Shown here one piece after another: positions 44,343-53,880 of a stretch of 64,000 nucleotides of DNA. The stretch spans positions 62,001-126,000 of the forward strand of contig CAMVCZ010000004.1 in assembly GCA_947166105.1 (NCBI GenBank), written 5' to 3'. Position 1 is the stretch's first letter; each line of letters begins with the position of its first letter. This stretch comes from an uncultured Bacteroidales bacterium (GTDB taxonomy: Bacteria > Bacteroidota > Bacteroidia > Bacteroidales > F082). The position numbers were made by a program, and so were the translations under genes. The notes below the pieces were generated by a model. That model was not told the DNA's origin. It was given only the letters and a program-made list of their open reading frames with translations, and did not search any database.

Positions 44343-44382
44343 AAAAAAGGGAAAGCCTATGAAAAGCTCTCCCTTTTTTCGT
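44343..44382. terminator. Bidirectional terminator
   Basis: AAAAAAGGGA ... TCCCTTTTTT stem between the convergent YitT gene and the C1B protease gene. Confidence 0.75.
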
Positions 44383-44399
44383 TTTTGGAAACCAATGAT

Positions 44400-45632
44400 T
44401 TACTTGATACCCAATTTCTTGGCGATGTCCTTCGGCAGGGCGTCCTTGTGGACCACGATGTTCATGGTCTTGTAGCGGACGAAGGCCTTCGAGACGTACC
44501 AAATGCCTTTGTATTGGCCGGCGTCGCCCCAGCTGTTCTTCACCATGAAGTATTCGTTGCCGATTTGGTCCTTGGCGGTGCCGTAGATGAGCATGCCGTG
44601 GTCGTCGCCCGTCTCATAGTTGTCGTAGGCGATTTGGCGTTCCTTCTGGGTGACCCACTTCTGCGGGGTGGGGCTGTTTTGGGCTTCCTTCTTGCGGTCG
44701 GCGGCGCTCATGCCGAGCCAGTGGGCCATGTCGCTACCTTGCAGGTCGCGGCTCTTGGCTTCGAGGTCGGGGAGGACGGCCACACCAGCCATCTTGCCAC
44801 GGAGCCAGCCAGCCTCGCTGACGTCGCTGCCCCATGCAATCGGATAGCCTTTGTCGATGGCGTTGTCCATCACCTGCATCAGTTCGTCGATGGGAAGGTT
44901 CCAGGCCTGGCCCCAGCGCCAGTTGTCCTGCACTTCGATGACGAATTGCTCATAGAAGGGATGGTGCGTGAACGAGGTCAGGTTGACGTAGTCGTTCATG
45001 TTGAGGCCCGTCGATTCGGCAAAGCTCATGGGCGTGTACTTCTTGCCATTGTAGGTGAACTCGGTGGGAGGCACGCCAAGGTAGGCATCGTAAATGCCAG
45101 CCAAGCCCTTCTTCCACAGCGGATTGCCGTCCTTGTCCATCTGGATCTTGCGGCTCTTGATGACACCGGCAACATACGGGTCGGTGACGGCTGAGAGTTC
45201 GCTGAAGTTCGACAGTGAGTCGCCGTGCATGGCACCGGCAGGCATCTCGCTGTCGGGCACGAGGCCGTAGTGCTTGATGGCATAGAGCACATCACCGAAG
45301 GAACCGCCTTGCGAGAAGGACACGTCGCCGTGGGTGCGGACGGCGGCTTCGGCGCGGTCCAAGTAAGTCTTGTAAACGATGTACATTTCCGAGAAGTCAT
45401 ACTCGGGCTTGCCCATGCGGAGCAGTTCGGCCTCGAAGAAAGCCAACGAACTGTAGCACCAGCAAGTGCCGGCTTGGTTCTGGTCTTTCACGGAGGTGAC
45501 GGGCAATTCCTTAATGGTGGTGAACTTGAAGCCTTCTTCTTCCTTGGCTTCGTCTTTTTTTGCCTCCGGCTGAGCAACGGCGCTAATGCTGAGCATCAAA
45601 GCGGTTGCGGTAAGTAAATGCTTGAATTTCAT
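44400..45632 (-). CDS. Secreted C1B-family cysteine peptidase (bleomycin hydrolase/PepC-like)
   Basis: 410 residues with a signal peptide (to about ISAVAQ). The catalytic Cys is in QNQAGTCWCYSS (about residue 57), the His in GDDHGMLIYG and the Asn in VKNSWGDAG, the C1 triad order. Cytoplasmic PepC enzymes have no signal; export suggests peptide breakdown outside the inner membrane. It ends in KKLGIK, compatible with the C-terminal arm that in bleomycin hydrolases trims substrates. A paralogue lies directly upstream, and a C10 protease next to it. Confidence 0.9.
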   Translation of the reverse strand: MKFKHLLTATALMLSISAVAQPEAKKDEAKEEEGFKFTTIKELPVTSVKDQNQAGTCWCYSSLAFFEAELLRMGKPEYDFSEMYIVYKTYLDRAEAAVRTHGDVSFSQGGSFGDVLYAIKHYGLVPDSEMPAGAMHGDSLSNFSELSAVTDPYVAGVIKSRKIQMDKDGNPLWKKGLAGIYDAYLGVPPTEFTYNGKKYTPMSFAESTGLNMNDYVNLTSFTHHPFYEQFVIEVQDNWRWGQAWNLPIDELMQVMDNAIDKGYPIAWGSDVSEAGWLRGKMAGVAVLPDLEAKSRDLQGSDMAHWLGMSAADRKKEAQNSPTPQKWVTQKERQIAYDNYETGDDHGMLIYGTAKDQIGNEYFMVKNSWGDAGQYKGIWYVSKAFVRYKTMNIVVHKDALPKDIAKKLGIK

Positions 45633-45700
45633 TTTTTTGTTATTTAATGATTTAAGATTTAAGATTCAAAATCGTTTGCAAAGGTAAGCATTTTTGTTTG

Positions 45701-46837
45701 TCAAAACCCCAAATCTTTGCGCATGGCTTTTGAAAGGCCGTCTTTGTGGAGCGTGAAGAAAATGGTGTATTGGCGCAAGTATTGCTCCGAGCAGTACCAA
45801 TAGCCTTTGTACGGGCCGGCATCGCCCCACGAGTTCTTGATTTTGTAATATTTGTTGCCGTTTTGGTCTTTGGCGATACCCACCACCAACATACTGTGGT
45901 CGTCGCCGGCATCCCAATTGTCGTAGGCCGTCTGATGAATTTCATCAGTCACTTTCTTTTCGGCAACGATTTCTTTCCAAAGGTTCTCGTCCTTCGGGTC
46001 TTCGGGCACAATGCCGACACCTTCCTTGCGCGAGAAGCCGGGATTGCTCACATCTTGCGCCCAGCCGAGGGTAAAGCCATGCTCAAGGGCATAGTCGACA
46101 GCTTCCATCAGCTTGTCCAAGGGCAGGTTGTAGGCAGGGGTCCAAGTCCAGTTGTCGGGGATTTCCACCATGCAGGGTTTGTTGTATTCTTCAGTAGTGA
46201 AGGAGCAGATTTCGATGTAGTTGGCGGGGTCAATGCGATAGGCCTCGGCAAACGACTTGGGTGTGTATTTCTTGCCATCCACGGTAAACTCTTCGGGGGC
46301 TACGCCGAGGTAGGCATCCAAAACGCCTTGCACCGCCTTGGGGCCAGCAGGGGAGATTTTCTTGTTGCCGTTTTTGATGATGGCGCGAGCCACCGACGAA
46401 ACGACTTCGTTCATTTCGGCGTGCATGTGGCGTTCCTCGCCAATGACCTTGCCGCTGTAGTCGGCTTCGGGCATCATGCCGTATTTGTCGATCATGTAAA
46501 GCACATCGCACACCTCACCGCCTTGGCTGAGGGTGTTGTTGCCATGCATACGCACAAACTTGGCCACCTTTTCGGTCCAAGCGTTGCGGACAATAAACAT
46601 CTCGGAGAGGTTGAATTCCTTGCCATAAATGCGCTGGATTTCGGCCTCGACGAGACCCACACCAGCAAAGCACCAGCATGTGCCAGAACTGCCTTGGTTG
46701 TCGACGGGCGTGTGCTTCACGTTGACGGTCTCGCTGATTTTGTAAACGGGTTCTTTCTCATCGGCTTCTTGGGCGACAAGCGTAGTGCCCATGCTGAACA
46801 GCAGCGCGACGGCTGCCCATTTTGTGAATCTGTTCAT
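45701..46837 (-). CDS. Secreted C1B-family cysteine peptidase, paralogue
   Basis: 378 residues, signal peptide to about TTLVAQ. Catalytic Cys in NQGSSGTCWCFAG, His in GDDHSMLVVG, Asn in IKNSWGDAGPY. It has the same gene plan as 44400-45632 (for example LDAYLGVAPEEFTVDGKKY against YDAYLGVPPTEFTYNGKKY), so the two arose by tandem duplication, with moderate divergence. It may be co-transcribed with the C10 protease gene, which ends 9 nt before its start. Confidence 0.9.
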   Translation of the reverse strand: MNRFTKWAAVALLFSMGTTLVAQEADEKEPVYKISETVNVKHTPVDNQGSSGTCWCFAGVGLVEAEIQRIYGKEFNLSEMFIVRNAWTEKVAKFVRMHGNNTLSQGGEVCDVLYMIDKYGMMPEADYSGKVIGEERHMHAEMNEVVSSVARAIIKNGNKKISPAGPKAVQGVLDAYLGVAPEEFTVDGKKYTPKSFAEAYRIDPANYIEICSFTTEEYNKPCMVEIPDNWTWTPAYNLPLDKLMEAVDYALEHGFTLGWAQDVSNPGFSRKEGVGIVPEDPKDENLWKEIVAEKKVTDEIHQTAYDNWDAGDDHSMLVVGIAKDQNGNKYYKIKNSWGDAGPYKGYWYCSEQYLRQYTIFFTLHKDGLSKAMRKDLGF

Positions 46838-46846
46838 ACTATCTAT

Positions 46847-49630
46847 TTATTTGGTTTTCAATATTTTTGTTGTCTTGCAGCCTTGGTCGGTCACGGTTTC
46901 GATAAAATAACAGCCTTGAGGTTGGGCTGAGAGGTCGATGGTGACTTGGCCGACACTCACGGTTTGGTTCAGAATCTCCTGACCCGTCAGGTTGAAGACC
47001 TTGACTTGGCGCAGACCATTGGCTTCGACGTAAACCTTATCCTCAGTCGGATTAGGATAAACGCTGACTTCTTGATAATCAGTGTTTTCGTTGACATCTG
47101 TTGTCCAATCCACATAAACCTCATTGGAAGGACTTGACTCAAGGGAGGCGGTACAACCTGTCACAGTGTAGCGATAGGTTTGTTGCATTGAAGCCTCATA
47201 ATCAAAGAAATAAGTCTCGGTAACGCCTTGAGCGATACGCTCACCGTTGCGGTAGATGTTGTAGCCTTCGGCCAAAGTCGCTTGTTGCCAAGTCAAGAAA
47301 ACATTGCCTTGATGGATTTGGAAATCAAGGTATTGCGGGATGATGGTCTTGTTGACTTCAACAAAATGCAATTCGGGATTGCTTTCCGTGGGTGCATAGC
47401 CCGATTCGCAATCGTTAGCGTTATAGTAGGCAGTCACGGCATATTCAAAACGCTGGTCTTCTTGGGTGCCGATGTTGTCGGTGTGGAAAGTCTTGGTCAA
47501 CAACTTGATACGCTTGAATTCCTGACCCTTCACACGACGGTAGAGGATATACCCGGTAATGCTCTCGTCTTGCGGCTCGTCCCACATCAGTTTCACTTTG
47601 GTGTTGGTGGTCATCTCAAAGCGAAGGTTGGTCGGTGTTTCGCAAAGGCCGTTTTCTTGATAAACCGAGCAGAAATTGGATGGGTCGGATTCGCCCTGTT
47701 CGTTGACGGCAGTGACATGATAATTGTGCAAAGCATCACTAACATTAGTGTCGGTGAAATTGGTGCCTTCCGCGACGGCGAAAAGTAGCTGGTCGCGATA
47801 AACATAATAATGATCTACCTGACCCTCGTTGGGTGCATCCCACGTGAGGTTGACATCGTTTCCGCTGCGCACGGCAATCAGATTCATGGGCGCATTGTGG
47901 TTGGCATCGCTGCCGCAATGGTTGTTGGCAATGAAGAACAAGCCCTTGTTAAGGTCGGACGACGCCCCTTCGAAGTCAAGCACAGTGTTATCGTTGCCGT
48001 CCTTGATTTCAAACTGCACTTTTTCAATGGCTTGAGTGGGCGAATTCCAAATGATGTCGACATGCCCCATAGGCATCATAAAATCAGTGCTTGTGGAAGC
48101 GGTAAGGGTGGTCAGTTGGCAGATTTCCACCCCAGCCGAGTTGACCAAGGTAAGATGGCCGCCTTTCCAGCCCTCATCGTTGTCCGAAACCATGTCAATA
48201 TGCCAGACGCAGGAAGGGCCGAGAATGACTTGTTCGTCGATGGCTTCAATGCCTTTCGCATTGTGGACGACAGCATAGACCGCGTATTTCACCATTGTGG
48301 GCAAATAATGGTCGGTGAAGGTCATGTTGGCACCGGGAGCCACATTGTCTTCGGTATAGATGATTTCGCCATCGCGAGTGACCACGATTTGGTCGATGTT
48401 AGTCAGGTCTTCGAGATGAATGTTTTGGGTAGGGTTGGTCCAAGTCAGCGTGGCGGAATAGTCGAAGTCGCCGTGCGAGTTCACCTCAAAGTTCTCAGGT
48501 TGCATGGGCATATAGTCATAGACATCGGTAGGCACATAGTTGAATATGGCCTGTGCCCAACCTGCATAGTCGATTTCGTCAATCACAAACCAACCGTCGC
48601 TGCTGCCGCCCCAACCCCAGTTGAAGTGGAAGAGGTCGTTGTCGTCGTAGCCATCGCAAACGAAAGCGTGTCCGCCATCGTTGCTGAAGCCCGAATAATA
48701 GACCGGCCAGCCAATGTCGAACTGGTCTTTGAGCATGTTTTGCCAATTGGTGAGCGAGTATTCGTCGCGGCTCTTGAGGCTGCATTGGTTGGTGTAGGAG
48801 AAATATTGCCTGATGGCGTAAGGCACATCCCACGAATTGGCACCACTGCCGCTGGGCGAGAAGTTCATGTCGACAGACACGCCGCAATGGTACATGAACA
48901 AAGCCACGGCCTCGATTTCCTCTTGGGAGGCGCCAGCGAGTCGGTCGGGCATCAAATCCCATTGGTAAGTGGTGGCACCAAAGTTGGCCGATTGGTTTCC
49001 GTAGCCGTAGCAATAGTAAGAATGGCTGCCCGTGCCTTGCAGGGGGTGGTTCCAGCGTTTCATCACTTGGCTCATGGCCGTGGCCACGCAACCCGCATAG
49101 CAGCGACCGCCCGAGCCACCGCTGGCCTCGGGAGCATAAAGGTTATAAGGCGAATCTTGGTTCCACTTGGTGGTGCAGATGTAGTCCACGCCACGACCAC
49201 CATTGCGCGAGAGCAGTTTGCCCGTGGTGGCCACACTCTGCCATTCCTCGGCAGTGCGGTCGATGGAAACGGCATTGCGGCTCGTGCGCGCCTCGATGAT
49301 TTTGTCGAGGTAGAACATCAGTTCGGGCGAGGGGTTTTCGGTCGCAAACGGGCCTTCGTCCGAATAGCCCACGATGGGACGGAAACGGTCGTCAGCCGAC
49401 ACGATGACGAAGCCACTTTCGCCCTTGTTGAAAGTGTAGAAACAGGCTTCGCCTCGGGTCGAAACACCCGTGTAGACTAATTCCAATGCACTGTTTTCCT
49501 GAATGTTGCTGAAATTGGCACTAACGAATTGTTGTGCGATTTGTTTGGCTTGTGCCACGTCAACCGGACGGGCGTTCAATGAGGTCATGCCAAGCAACAT
49601 GACAACGAGAAATGTGAGATGTTTTTTCAT
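46847..49630 (-). CDS. C10-family cysteine protease with T9SS sorting domain
   Basis: 927 residues. Signal peptide, then a Spi/C10 propeptide (residues about 22-140, with GFVIVSADDRFRPIVGYSDEG). The streptopain-type catalytic domain has Cys in GRCYAGCVATAMSQVM (about 180) and His in GGHAFVCDGYDDNDLFHFNWGWGG (about 325). Fibronectin III-like modules occupy about 380-840. The last 75 residues are a type A T9SS sorting domain (VSVYPNPTEDKVYVEANGL, CYFIETVTDQG). The domain order resembles interpain A and PrtT of Prevotella and Porphyromonas, which degrade host proteins. It heads a run of three secreted cysteine protease genes. Confidence 0.92.
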   Translation of the reverse strand: MKKHLTFLVVMLLGMTSLNARPVDVAQAKQIAQQFVSANFSNIQENSALELVYTGVSTRGEACFYTFNKGESGFVIVSADDRFRPIVGYSDEGPFATENPSPELMFYLDKIIEARTSRNAVSIDRTAEEWQSVATTGKLLSRNGGRGVDYICTTKWNQDSPYNLYAPEASGGSGGRCYAGCVATAMSQVMKRWNHPLQGTGSHSYYCYGYGNQSANFGATTYQWDLMPDRLAGASQEEIEAVALFMYHCGVSVDMNFSPSGSGANSWDVPYAIRQYFSYTNQCSLKSRDEYSLTNWQNMLKDQFDIGWPVYYSGFSNDGGHAFVCDGYDDNDLFHFNWGWGGSSDGWFVIDEIDYAGWAQAIFNYVPTDVYDYMPMQPENFEVNSHGDFDYSATLTWTNPTQNIHLEDLTNIDQIVVTRDGEIIYTEDNVAPGANMTFTDHYLPTMVKYAVYAVVHNAKGIEAIDEQVILGPSCVWHIDMVSDNDEGWKGGHLTLVNSAGVEICQLTTLTASTSTDFMMPMGHVDIIWNSPTQAIEKVQFEIKDGNDNTVLDFEGASSDLNKGLFFIANNHCGSDANHNAPMNLIAVRSGNDVNLTWDAPNEGQVDHYYVYRDQLLFAVAEGTNFTDTNVSDALHNYHVTAVNEQGESDPSNFCSVYQENGLCETPTNLRFEMTTNTKVKLMWDEPQDESITGYILYRRVKGQEFKRIKLLTKTFHTDNIGTQEDQRFEYAVTAYYNANDCESGYAPTESNPELHFVEVNKTIIPQYLDFQIHQGNVFLTWQQATLAEGYNIYRNGERIAQGVTETYFFDYEASMQQTYRYTVTGCTASLESSPSNEVYVDWTTDVNENTDYQEVSVYPNPTEDKVYVEANGLRQVKVFNLTGQEILNQTVSVGQVTIDLSAQPQGCYFIETVTDQGCKTTKILKTK

Positions 49631-49718
49631 AGAGTTGAAAATTTCTGAATTAAGGCCTCAAAAATAGGTAAATAATCGAAATGAACGGCAATTATGGTAA
49701 ATATTTCTATAAATTTCT

Positions 49719-50243
49719 TCAAAATGAAATCACTTCGTCCATTTTGATGTCGAAAGGCTCGGTTGGCACTTCGTCAACCAATTGGAAATCAAAGCAGATG
49801 CCAATGCGCTTCACGCCCAAATGCTGGTTGAGGAATCGGTCGTAGTAGCCTCGTCCGCGCCCAATGCGGTTGCCTTTGCGGTCGAAGGCCACACCGGGGA
49901 CAACAATCAAGTCGAAATCGCCCGTATAAGGCTCATTTTGAGGCTCCAAGATGTTGAAATCTCCCACGGCAAAAGTCGTTTCTTGGGCATATTCCACGGG
50001 GATGATGTCGTCGCCGACCACCGTTGGGAGGATGATTTTCTTTTGCAAATGCCACTTGTCGAGGAAACTTTGCGTTTGCACCTCATCGGGCAAGGCACTG
50101 TAAAGCATGATTTTTTCGGCCTTCACAAAATCGGGGTGCTGCTCCAATCGGGCCAAAATCTTCTCCGATTGTTCTAAAAGCTGCTCCTTGGTATGCTGTT
50201 TTTTCAATGCCTTGATTTGTGTACGCAATTCTTTCTTATTCAT
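49719..50243 (-). CDS. 5-formyltetrahydrofolate cyclo-ligase
   Basis: 174 residues. The enzyme turns 5-formyl-THF into 5,10-methenyl-THF with ATP. The N-terminal helix (MNKKELRTQIKALKKQHT) and the motif VPGVAFDRKGNRIGRGRGYYDRFL are diagnostic. Not linked closely to its neighbours. Confidence 0.93.
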   Translation of the reverse strand: MNKKELRTQIKALKKQHTKEQLLEQSEKILARLEQHPDFVKAEKIMLYSALPDEVQTQSFLDKWHLQKKIILPTVVGDDIIPVEYAQETTFAVGDFNILEPQNEPYTGDFDLIVVPGVAFDRKGNRIGRGRGYYDRFLNQHLGVKRIGICFDFQLVDEVPTEPFDIKMDEVISF

Positions 50244-50423
50244 GTTGCAATTTGTTGTTAATCAAATGTTTTTGTCATATAAAAATTATAGTCATATCCC
50301 CTGCTCGTGAAACATTCTAAAAAGTGGCGCATGAGTGGTAGATTTTAGCGGCAAAATTAGCAAACAAAACGAAATTGTTTCAACCAAACCGTAAAATCTG
50401 TATTTTTACCTCCCAAAAAAAAG

Positions 50424-52265
50424 ATGCTTATGAGACGTTTTTTGCTGGTTTTCTTGGTTTTTTCGGGATTTTTGAAAGGGGGAACAGCCCAAGTCACAAC
50501 AACGGCTGTCATCCCAGAACCGAAAGAGTTTCAACAACTTGGAGATGAAAAATTTGAGTTGACAGGGATTGAAACGGACACTACTACCCGCTTCGACCAT
50601 CCCGACGAGTACCGTTTGACGGTGAAATGCGGCATGGCCACCATTGCGGGCAACCGACATTGGGCAGAGTGTACTTTGACGCAATTAGTGGACGAAAACG
50701 GCTACATCGCAAATGTGGAAGTCCACGATTGGGCGGCATACCCTTTCCGGGGATTCATGCACGACACGGGGCGCAACTATCAGCCTGTCAGTATGTTGAA
50801 GGAAACGATAGACCTGATGAGTTTCTACAAATTGAATTATTTCCATTGGCATTTGACCGACTATCCTGCTTGGCGCATCGAGTGTAGGGTTTATCCGCAA
50901 CTCAATGATCCTCAGTTTCAAAGGCCGGGTCGCGACGAGGGCAAGTTCTACACATACGCCGAAATTCGCGAGGTGATTGCCTACGCCAAGAAACGCGGCA
51001 TTACGGTCGTTCCCGAAATCGATATGCCCGGACATTCCACCTATTTCAAGGCTACTTTCGGCTTCACGATGGACTCGAAGGAAGGCAGAATGGTGCTCGA
51101 AAAATGCCTCGAAGAGTTCTTCTCGGAAATTCCTAAAAGCGACTGCCCCTATTTCCACATCGGCTCCGATGAAGTTTGGATTGAAGACCCGAATGGATTT
51201 ATGCAATGGATTGAAAACCTGATGGTTAAATACGACCGCCAACCCATCGCTTGGGATCCGGGTCTGCCCGCCTCCGACAAGGTCATTCGGCAGATTTGGA
51301 ACGAAGCCGCAGGCTCTAACGCCGCCGCTTCCGAAAAGGCGGGGAAGTATTTGGATTCCTTTGTCGGCTACCTGAATTATTATGACCCGATGTTGTTCAC
51401 GAGCCGCTGTTTCCTGCATACGGCAGCCGCGCAAGCCACGCCCGACACGACCAAGGCTTTGGGCGGCATCCTCTGCCTTTGGAACGATGTCCGCGTCGAC
51501 AAGAAGGAGAACATTGCGCTGCACAATGGCATGATTAACGGCATGATGGCCTTCGCCGAGCGTTTTTGGAACGGCGGCAACGCAGGCAAAGTGGAGAACG
51601 AAAACCTTCCCACCGGCCCGTTGACCACGGCAGGATCGCGTTTGGCTCATTTCGAGGAAAAAATCTCCCTCCACCGCGACCGTTTCCACATGGGCAAGAT
51701 GCGCTGGGTGGCCAACTCACAAATGGAATGGCAAGTAAAAATCGATGAAAACGAGGCTTTTACGGCCTACGGAGGTGTCATCGATTTGGATGCTTTCTGT
51801 CAGACGCACGCTATTAATATAGGTGACACTGCCTTGGCCGTGGCGCAAACCACCCTCATCGCCGAACGCGACACGATTATTGAGGCGTGGATAGGTTTCT
51901 GTACGCCCGCCCGTTCCAACCGCAACGGTTACGGCATTGGGCAGGGTGCGGGGTGGGAAGGTGGCTGCCAGTGCTTTGTGAACGGAAAGGAGATTCTGCC
52001 ACCAAAACCGTGGAATGAACCTGGAGAATACGACTATCATTTCAACACTTGGGGCAAGCCAGAAGAGGAACAACCCTTCACCGACGAGCAACTCTATTGG
52101 ATGCGACAAACTGCTCAGATTCAACTGAATAAAGGTGAAAACCGAGTGGAAATAAAAACACCGAAGACCTACAACGGCCTTCGGTGGAGTTTTGCTTTTA
52201 TTCCCGTCCACACTTGCCCTGACGGAACGGTGACAGAGATGGAGGGAGTGAGGTATAAATGGTGA
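50424..52265 (+). CDS. GH20-type beta-N-acetylhexosaminidase
   Basis: 613 residues with a signal peptide to about GGTAQ (start 50424, or 50430). After a short N-terminal GH20b-like domain, the barrel opens with YPFRGFMHDTGRNYQP and YKLNYFHWHLTDYPAWRIE. The substrate-assisted pair Asp-Glu is in YFHIGSDEVWIE. QIWNEA and ILCLWNDVRVDKKE follow. A C-terminal region of about 120 residues is beta-rich. It should release terminal GlcNAc or GalNAc from host or wall glycans in the periplasm or at the surface. A -7-like TATTTTTA is at 50401-50408. Confidence 0.88.
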   Translation: MLMRRFLLVFLVFSGFLKGGTAQVTTTAVIPEPKEFQQLGDEKFELTGIETDTTTRFDHPDEYRLTVKCGMATIAGNRHWAECTLTQLVDENGYIANVEVHDWAAYPFRGFMHDTGRNYQPVSMLKETIDLMSFYKLNYFHWHLTDYPAWRIECRVYPQLNDPQFQRPGRDEGKFYTYAEIREVIAYAKKRGITVVPEIDMPGHSTYFKATFGFTMDSKEGRMVLEKCLEEFFSEIPKSDCPYFHIGSDEVWIEDPNGFMQWIENLMVKYDRQPIAWDPGLPASDKVIRQIWNEAAGSNAAASEKAGKYLDSFVGYLNYYDPMLFTSRCFLHTAAAQATPDTTKALGGILCLWNDVRVDKKENIALHNGMINGMMAFAERFWNGGNAGKVENENLPTGPLTTAGSRLAHFEEKISLHRDRFHMGKMRWVANSQMEWQVKIDENEAFTAYGGVIDLDAFCQTHAINIGDTALAVAQTTLIAERDTIIEAWIGFCTPARSNRNGYGIGQGAGWEGGCQCFVNGKEILPPKPWNEPGEYDYHFNTWGKPEEEQPFTDEQLYWMRQTAQIQLNKGENRVEIKTPKTYNGLRWSFAFIPVHTCPDGTVTEMEGVRYKW

Positions 52266-53372
52266 TTATCTCCCGCTGTAATTCCCGCTCAAAGTTTCGA
52301 TGAAACCGTTGGCTGCGGTCTTCATGTTGGTGAAGTCGTTGCCAAGCGAGCTGGAGCAGTCAAGCACGAGCATGATCATTGCACTCTTGTATTCGTTGAC
52401 GACTTCGGTGTTGCCCGACGGAGTGAACTCGCTGTTGTATTGCCATTGCGCCGACGACTCAAGCCAGTTCCATTCCTTCACAAAGTCAGTGCTCATTTGG
52501 TTGCCCTCCATGTCGGTGAGGTTTTGGAAAGAGAACACATCAAAGATGCCTTCCGAGGAAGCGGTGACAGTGATGCCAGTCATACTCTCCAGTCCAACAT
52601 ATTGGATGTCTTTCAGTTGGCCCTTGCCGTTGTTGCGGATGTAGATGCCTTCAATATAGCATTGGGAGTCGTCGGCATTATTCACATTGTCGAAAGTGAA
52701 ACGGATTTTGGTGTTGGGTTCCTGTGCCGGCAGCTTGAGCGTGACATTGTAGAATGTGCTTTGGTTGTAAAGCTGTTGGGCGATTTGGGCGAATTTCTCG
52801 GAGGCTTCGCTCATATTGCTCACCTCAAAGACATTATGCGCGGGGTCGCTCGAAAGCTTGTTAAGGTTGTTGCGGAAACTCTCGATGTCGTTCACATCCG
52901 AGCCACGCACGCCGATGGAATAGGCAGAGATGTTGGTGCCGCCTATGATTTCGTTGTTGATTCTGTTGTTGACGGCGGTAAGGTATTCTGCGCCAGTGTT
53001 GTAGTTGTTTTCCGACAAAACATAGGAGCCTTGGTCGAGGCCGTCGGTGAAAGTCACCACTGAAACATTGATGAGGTTCTCCGGAATCTTGGCCTTGGCC
53101 AAGCTGTTGATACCCGTGTTGACGGCATGATAAAGGATGGTGCCGTTTTGCATGGTGAGGCCTGTAACGAAGTCATTGAAATTATGCTTCGTGTCTTGGT
53201 TGAGCAGGCCAAGCGGCATGGTGTAAAGCTCGGAGTTGAAGCCGACAATGCCCAAATAAAGGCCTTCCTTGGCGGGAGTATTGTCCTCGGCCTTGGGTTT
53301 TCTGCAACTGGTGAAAGTGGTGAGCACGACGGCAAGCGTCAGGGCTGCCACGGTTAAGATGTGTTTTTTCAT
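52266..53372 (-). CDS. Lipoprotein with apparently circularly permuted vWA domain
   Basis: 368 residues from ATG 53372 (MKKHILTVAALTL); lipobox FTSC with Cys23. The vWA pieces come in an unusual order. Near the N-terminus are GLYLGIVGFNSELY, a Thr in MQNGTILYHAVN (Thr78) and VVTFTDGLDQG (Asp110), which normally follow the first strand. The first strand with the MIDAS motif, IMLVLDCSSSLG (Asp338, Ser340, Ser342) and its helix, is at the very C-terminus. Residues about 190-320 between them read as a beta-sandwich (FTFDNVNNADDSQCYIEGIYI). The ends of the chain would thus meet on one fold. The function is unknown. Confidence 0.7.
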   Translation of the reverse strand: MKKHILTVAALTLAVVLTTFTSCRKPKAEDNTPAKEGLYLGIVGFNSELYTMPLGLLNQDTKHNFNDFVTGLTMQNGTILYHAVNTGINSLAKAKIPENLINVSVVTFTDGLDQGSYVLSENNYNTGAEYLTAVNNRINNEIIGGTNISAYSIGVRGSDVNDIESFRNNLNKLSSDPAHNVFEVSNMSEASEKFAQIAQQLYNQSTFYNVTLKLPAQEPNTKIRFTFDNVNNADDSQCYIEGIYIRNNGKGQLKDIQYVGLESMTGITVTASSEGIFDVFSFQNLTDMEGNQMSTDFVKEWNWLESSAQWQYNSEFTPSGNTEVVNEYKSAMIMLVLDCSSSLGNDFTNMKTAANGFIETLSGNYSGR

Positions 53373-53440
53373 TTTCGTTAGATTTTGTTGTTTATTTGTC
53401 ATTAACGAGATTCGTGTTGAAAAATTGTAGACGAGGGAAT

Positions 53441-53689
53441 TTATTCCTTCATGGTCTGTCGGATGGCCTTGCAAAGCTGGTCTGGGCAAGAAGTGTTCTT
53501 GAAGCCGCAGCGGATGCCTTCCAAACGCTGGAGCACCTCATCAATTTTCATGCCATTCACCAATGCGCTGATGCCTTGCGTGTTGCCGTTGCAGCCGCCG
53601 TAAAACTGCACATTCTTCAAAATGCCATCCTCGATTTCAAACTCGATGGCTTGGCTGCAAGTGCCTTGGGTTCTGTAGGTGTATTTCAT
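53441..53689 (-). CDS. TSCPD-domain protein (TIGR03905 type)
   Basis: 82 residues. The four Cys of the family are visible: TQGTCSQAIEF, YGGCNGNTQGI, GIRCGFKNTSCPDQL. The TSCPD domain also occurs at the C-terminus of some ribonucleotide reductases; the stand-alone form is of unknown function and probably binds a metal. The gene stands alone between the vWA lipoprotein and a MITE-like repeat. Confidence 0.88.
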   Translation of the reverse strand: MKYTYRTQGTCSQAIEFEIEDGILKNVQFYGGCNGNTQGISALVNGMKIDEVLQRLEGIRCGFKNTSCPDQLCKAIRQTMKE

Positions 53690-53706
53690 TGTATTTCAGT
53701 TTTTTA

Positions 53707-53867
53707 ACTACGAATTTTACGAATAAGACGAATTGTTACGAATAGAATTTTGCAACTTCGTTGCTGATTGGCACGAATAACCAAGAGTATAACTAATTTG
53801 TGTAATTCGCAGCCTTGGCTGCAAAATTCACATAACAGTATTCGTTAAATTCGTGTAATTCGTAGTT
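53707..53867. repeat. MITE-like intergenic element
   Basis: 161 bp beginning AACTACGAATTTTACGAAT and ending with the complement of AACTACGAATTACACGAAT: terminal inverted repeats of 19 bp with two mismatches. The centre has ATTGGCAC, as in the element at 4573-4740, and a hairpin GCAGCCTTGGCTGC. Confidence 0.6.
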
Positions 53868-53880
53868 TGTTTTCATTGTT

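Noticed and set aside
47810-49480. Long open frame opposite the C10 protease (556 codons)
   Set aside because: Antisense shadow caused by codon bias; the minus-strand protein has catalytic motifs, signal peptide and sorting domain.
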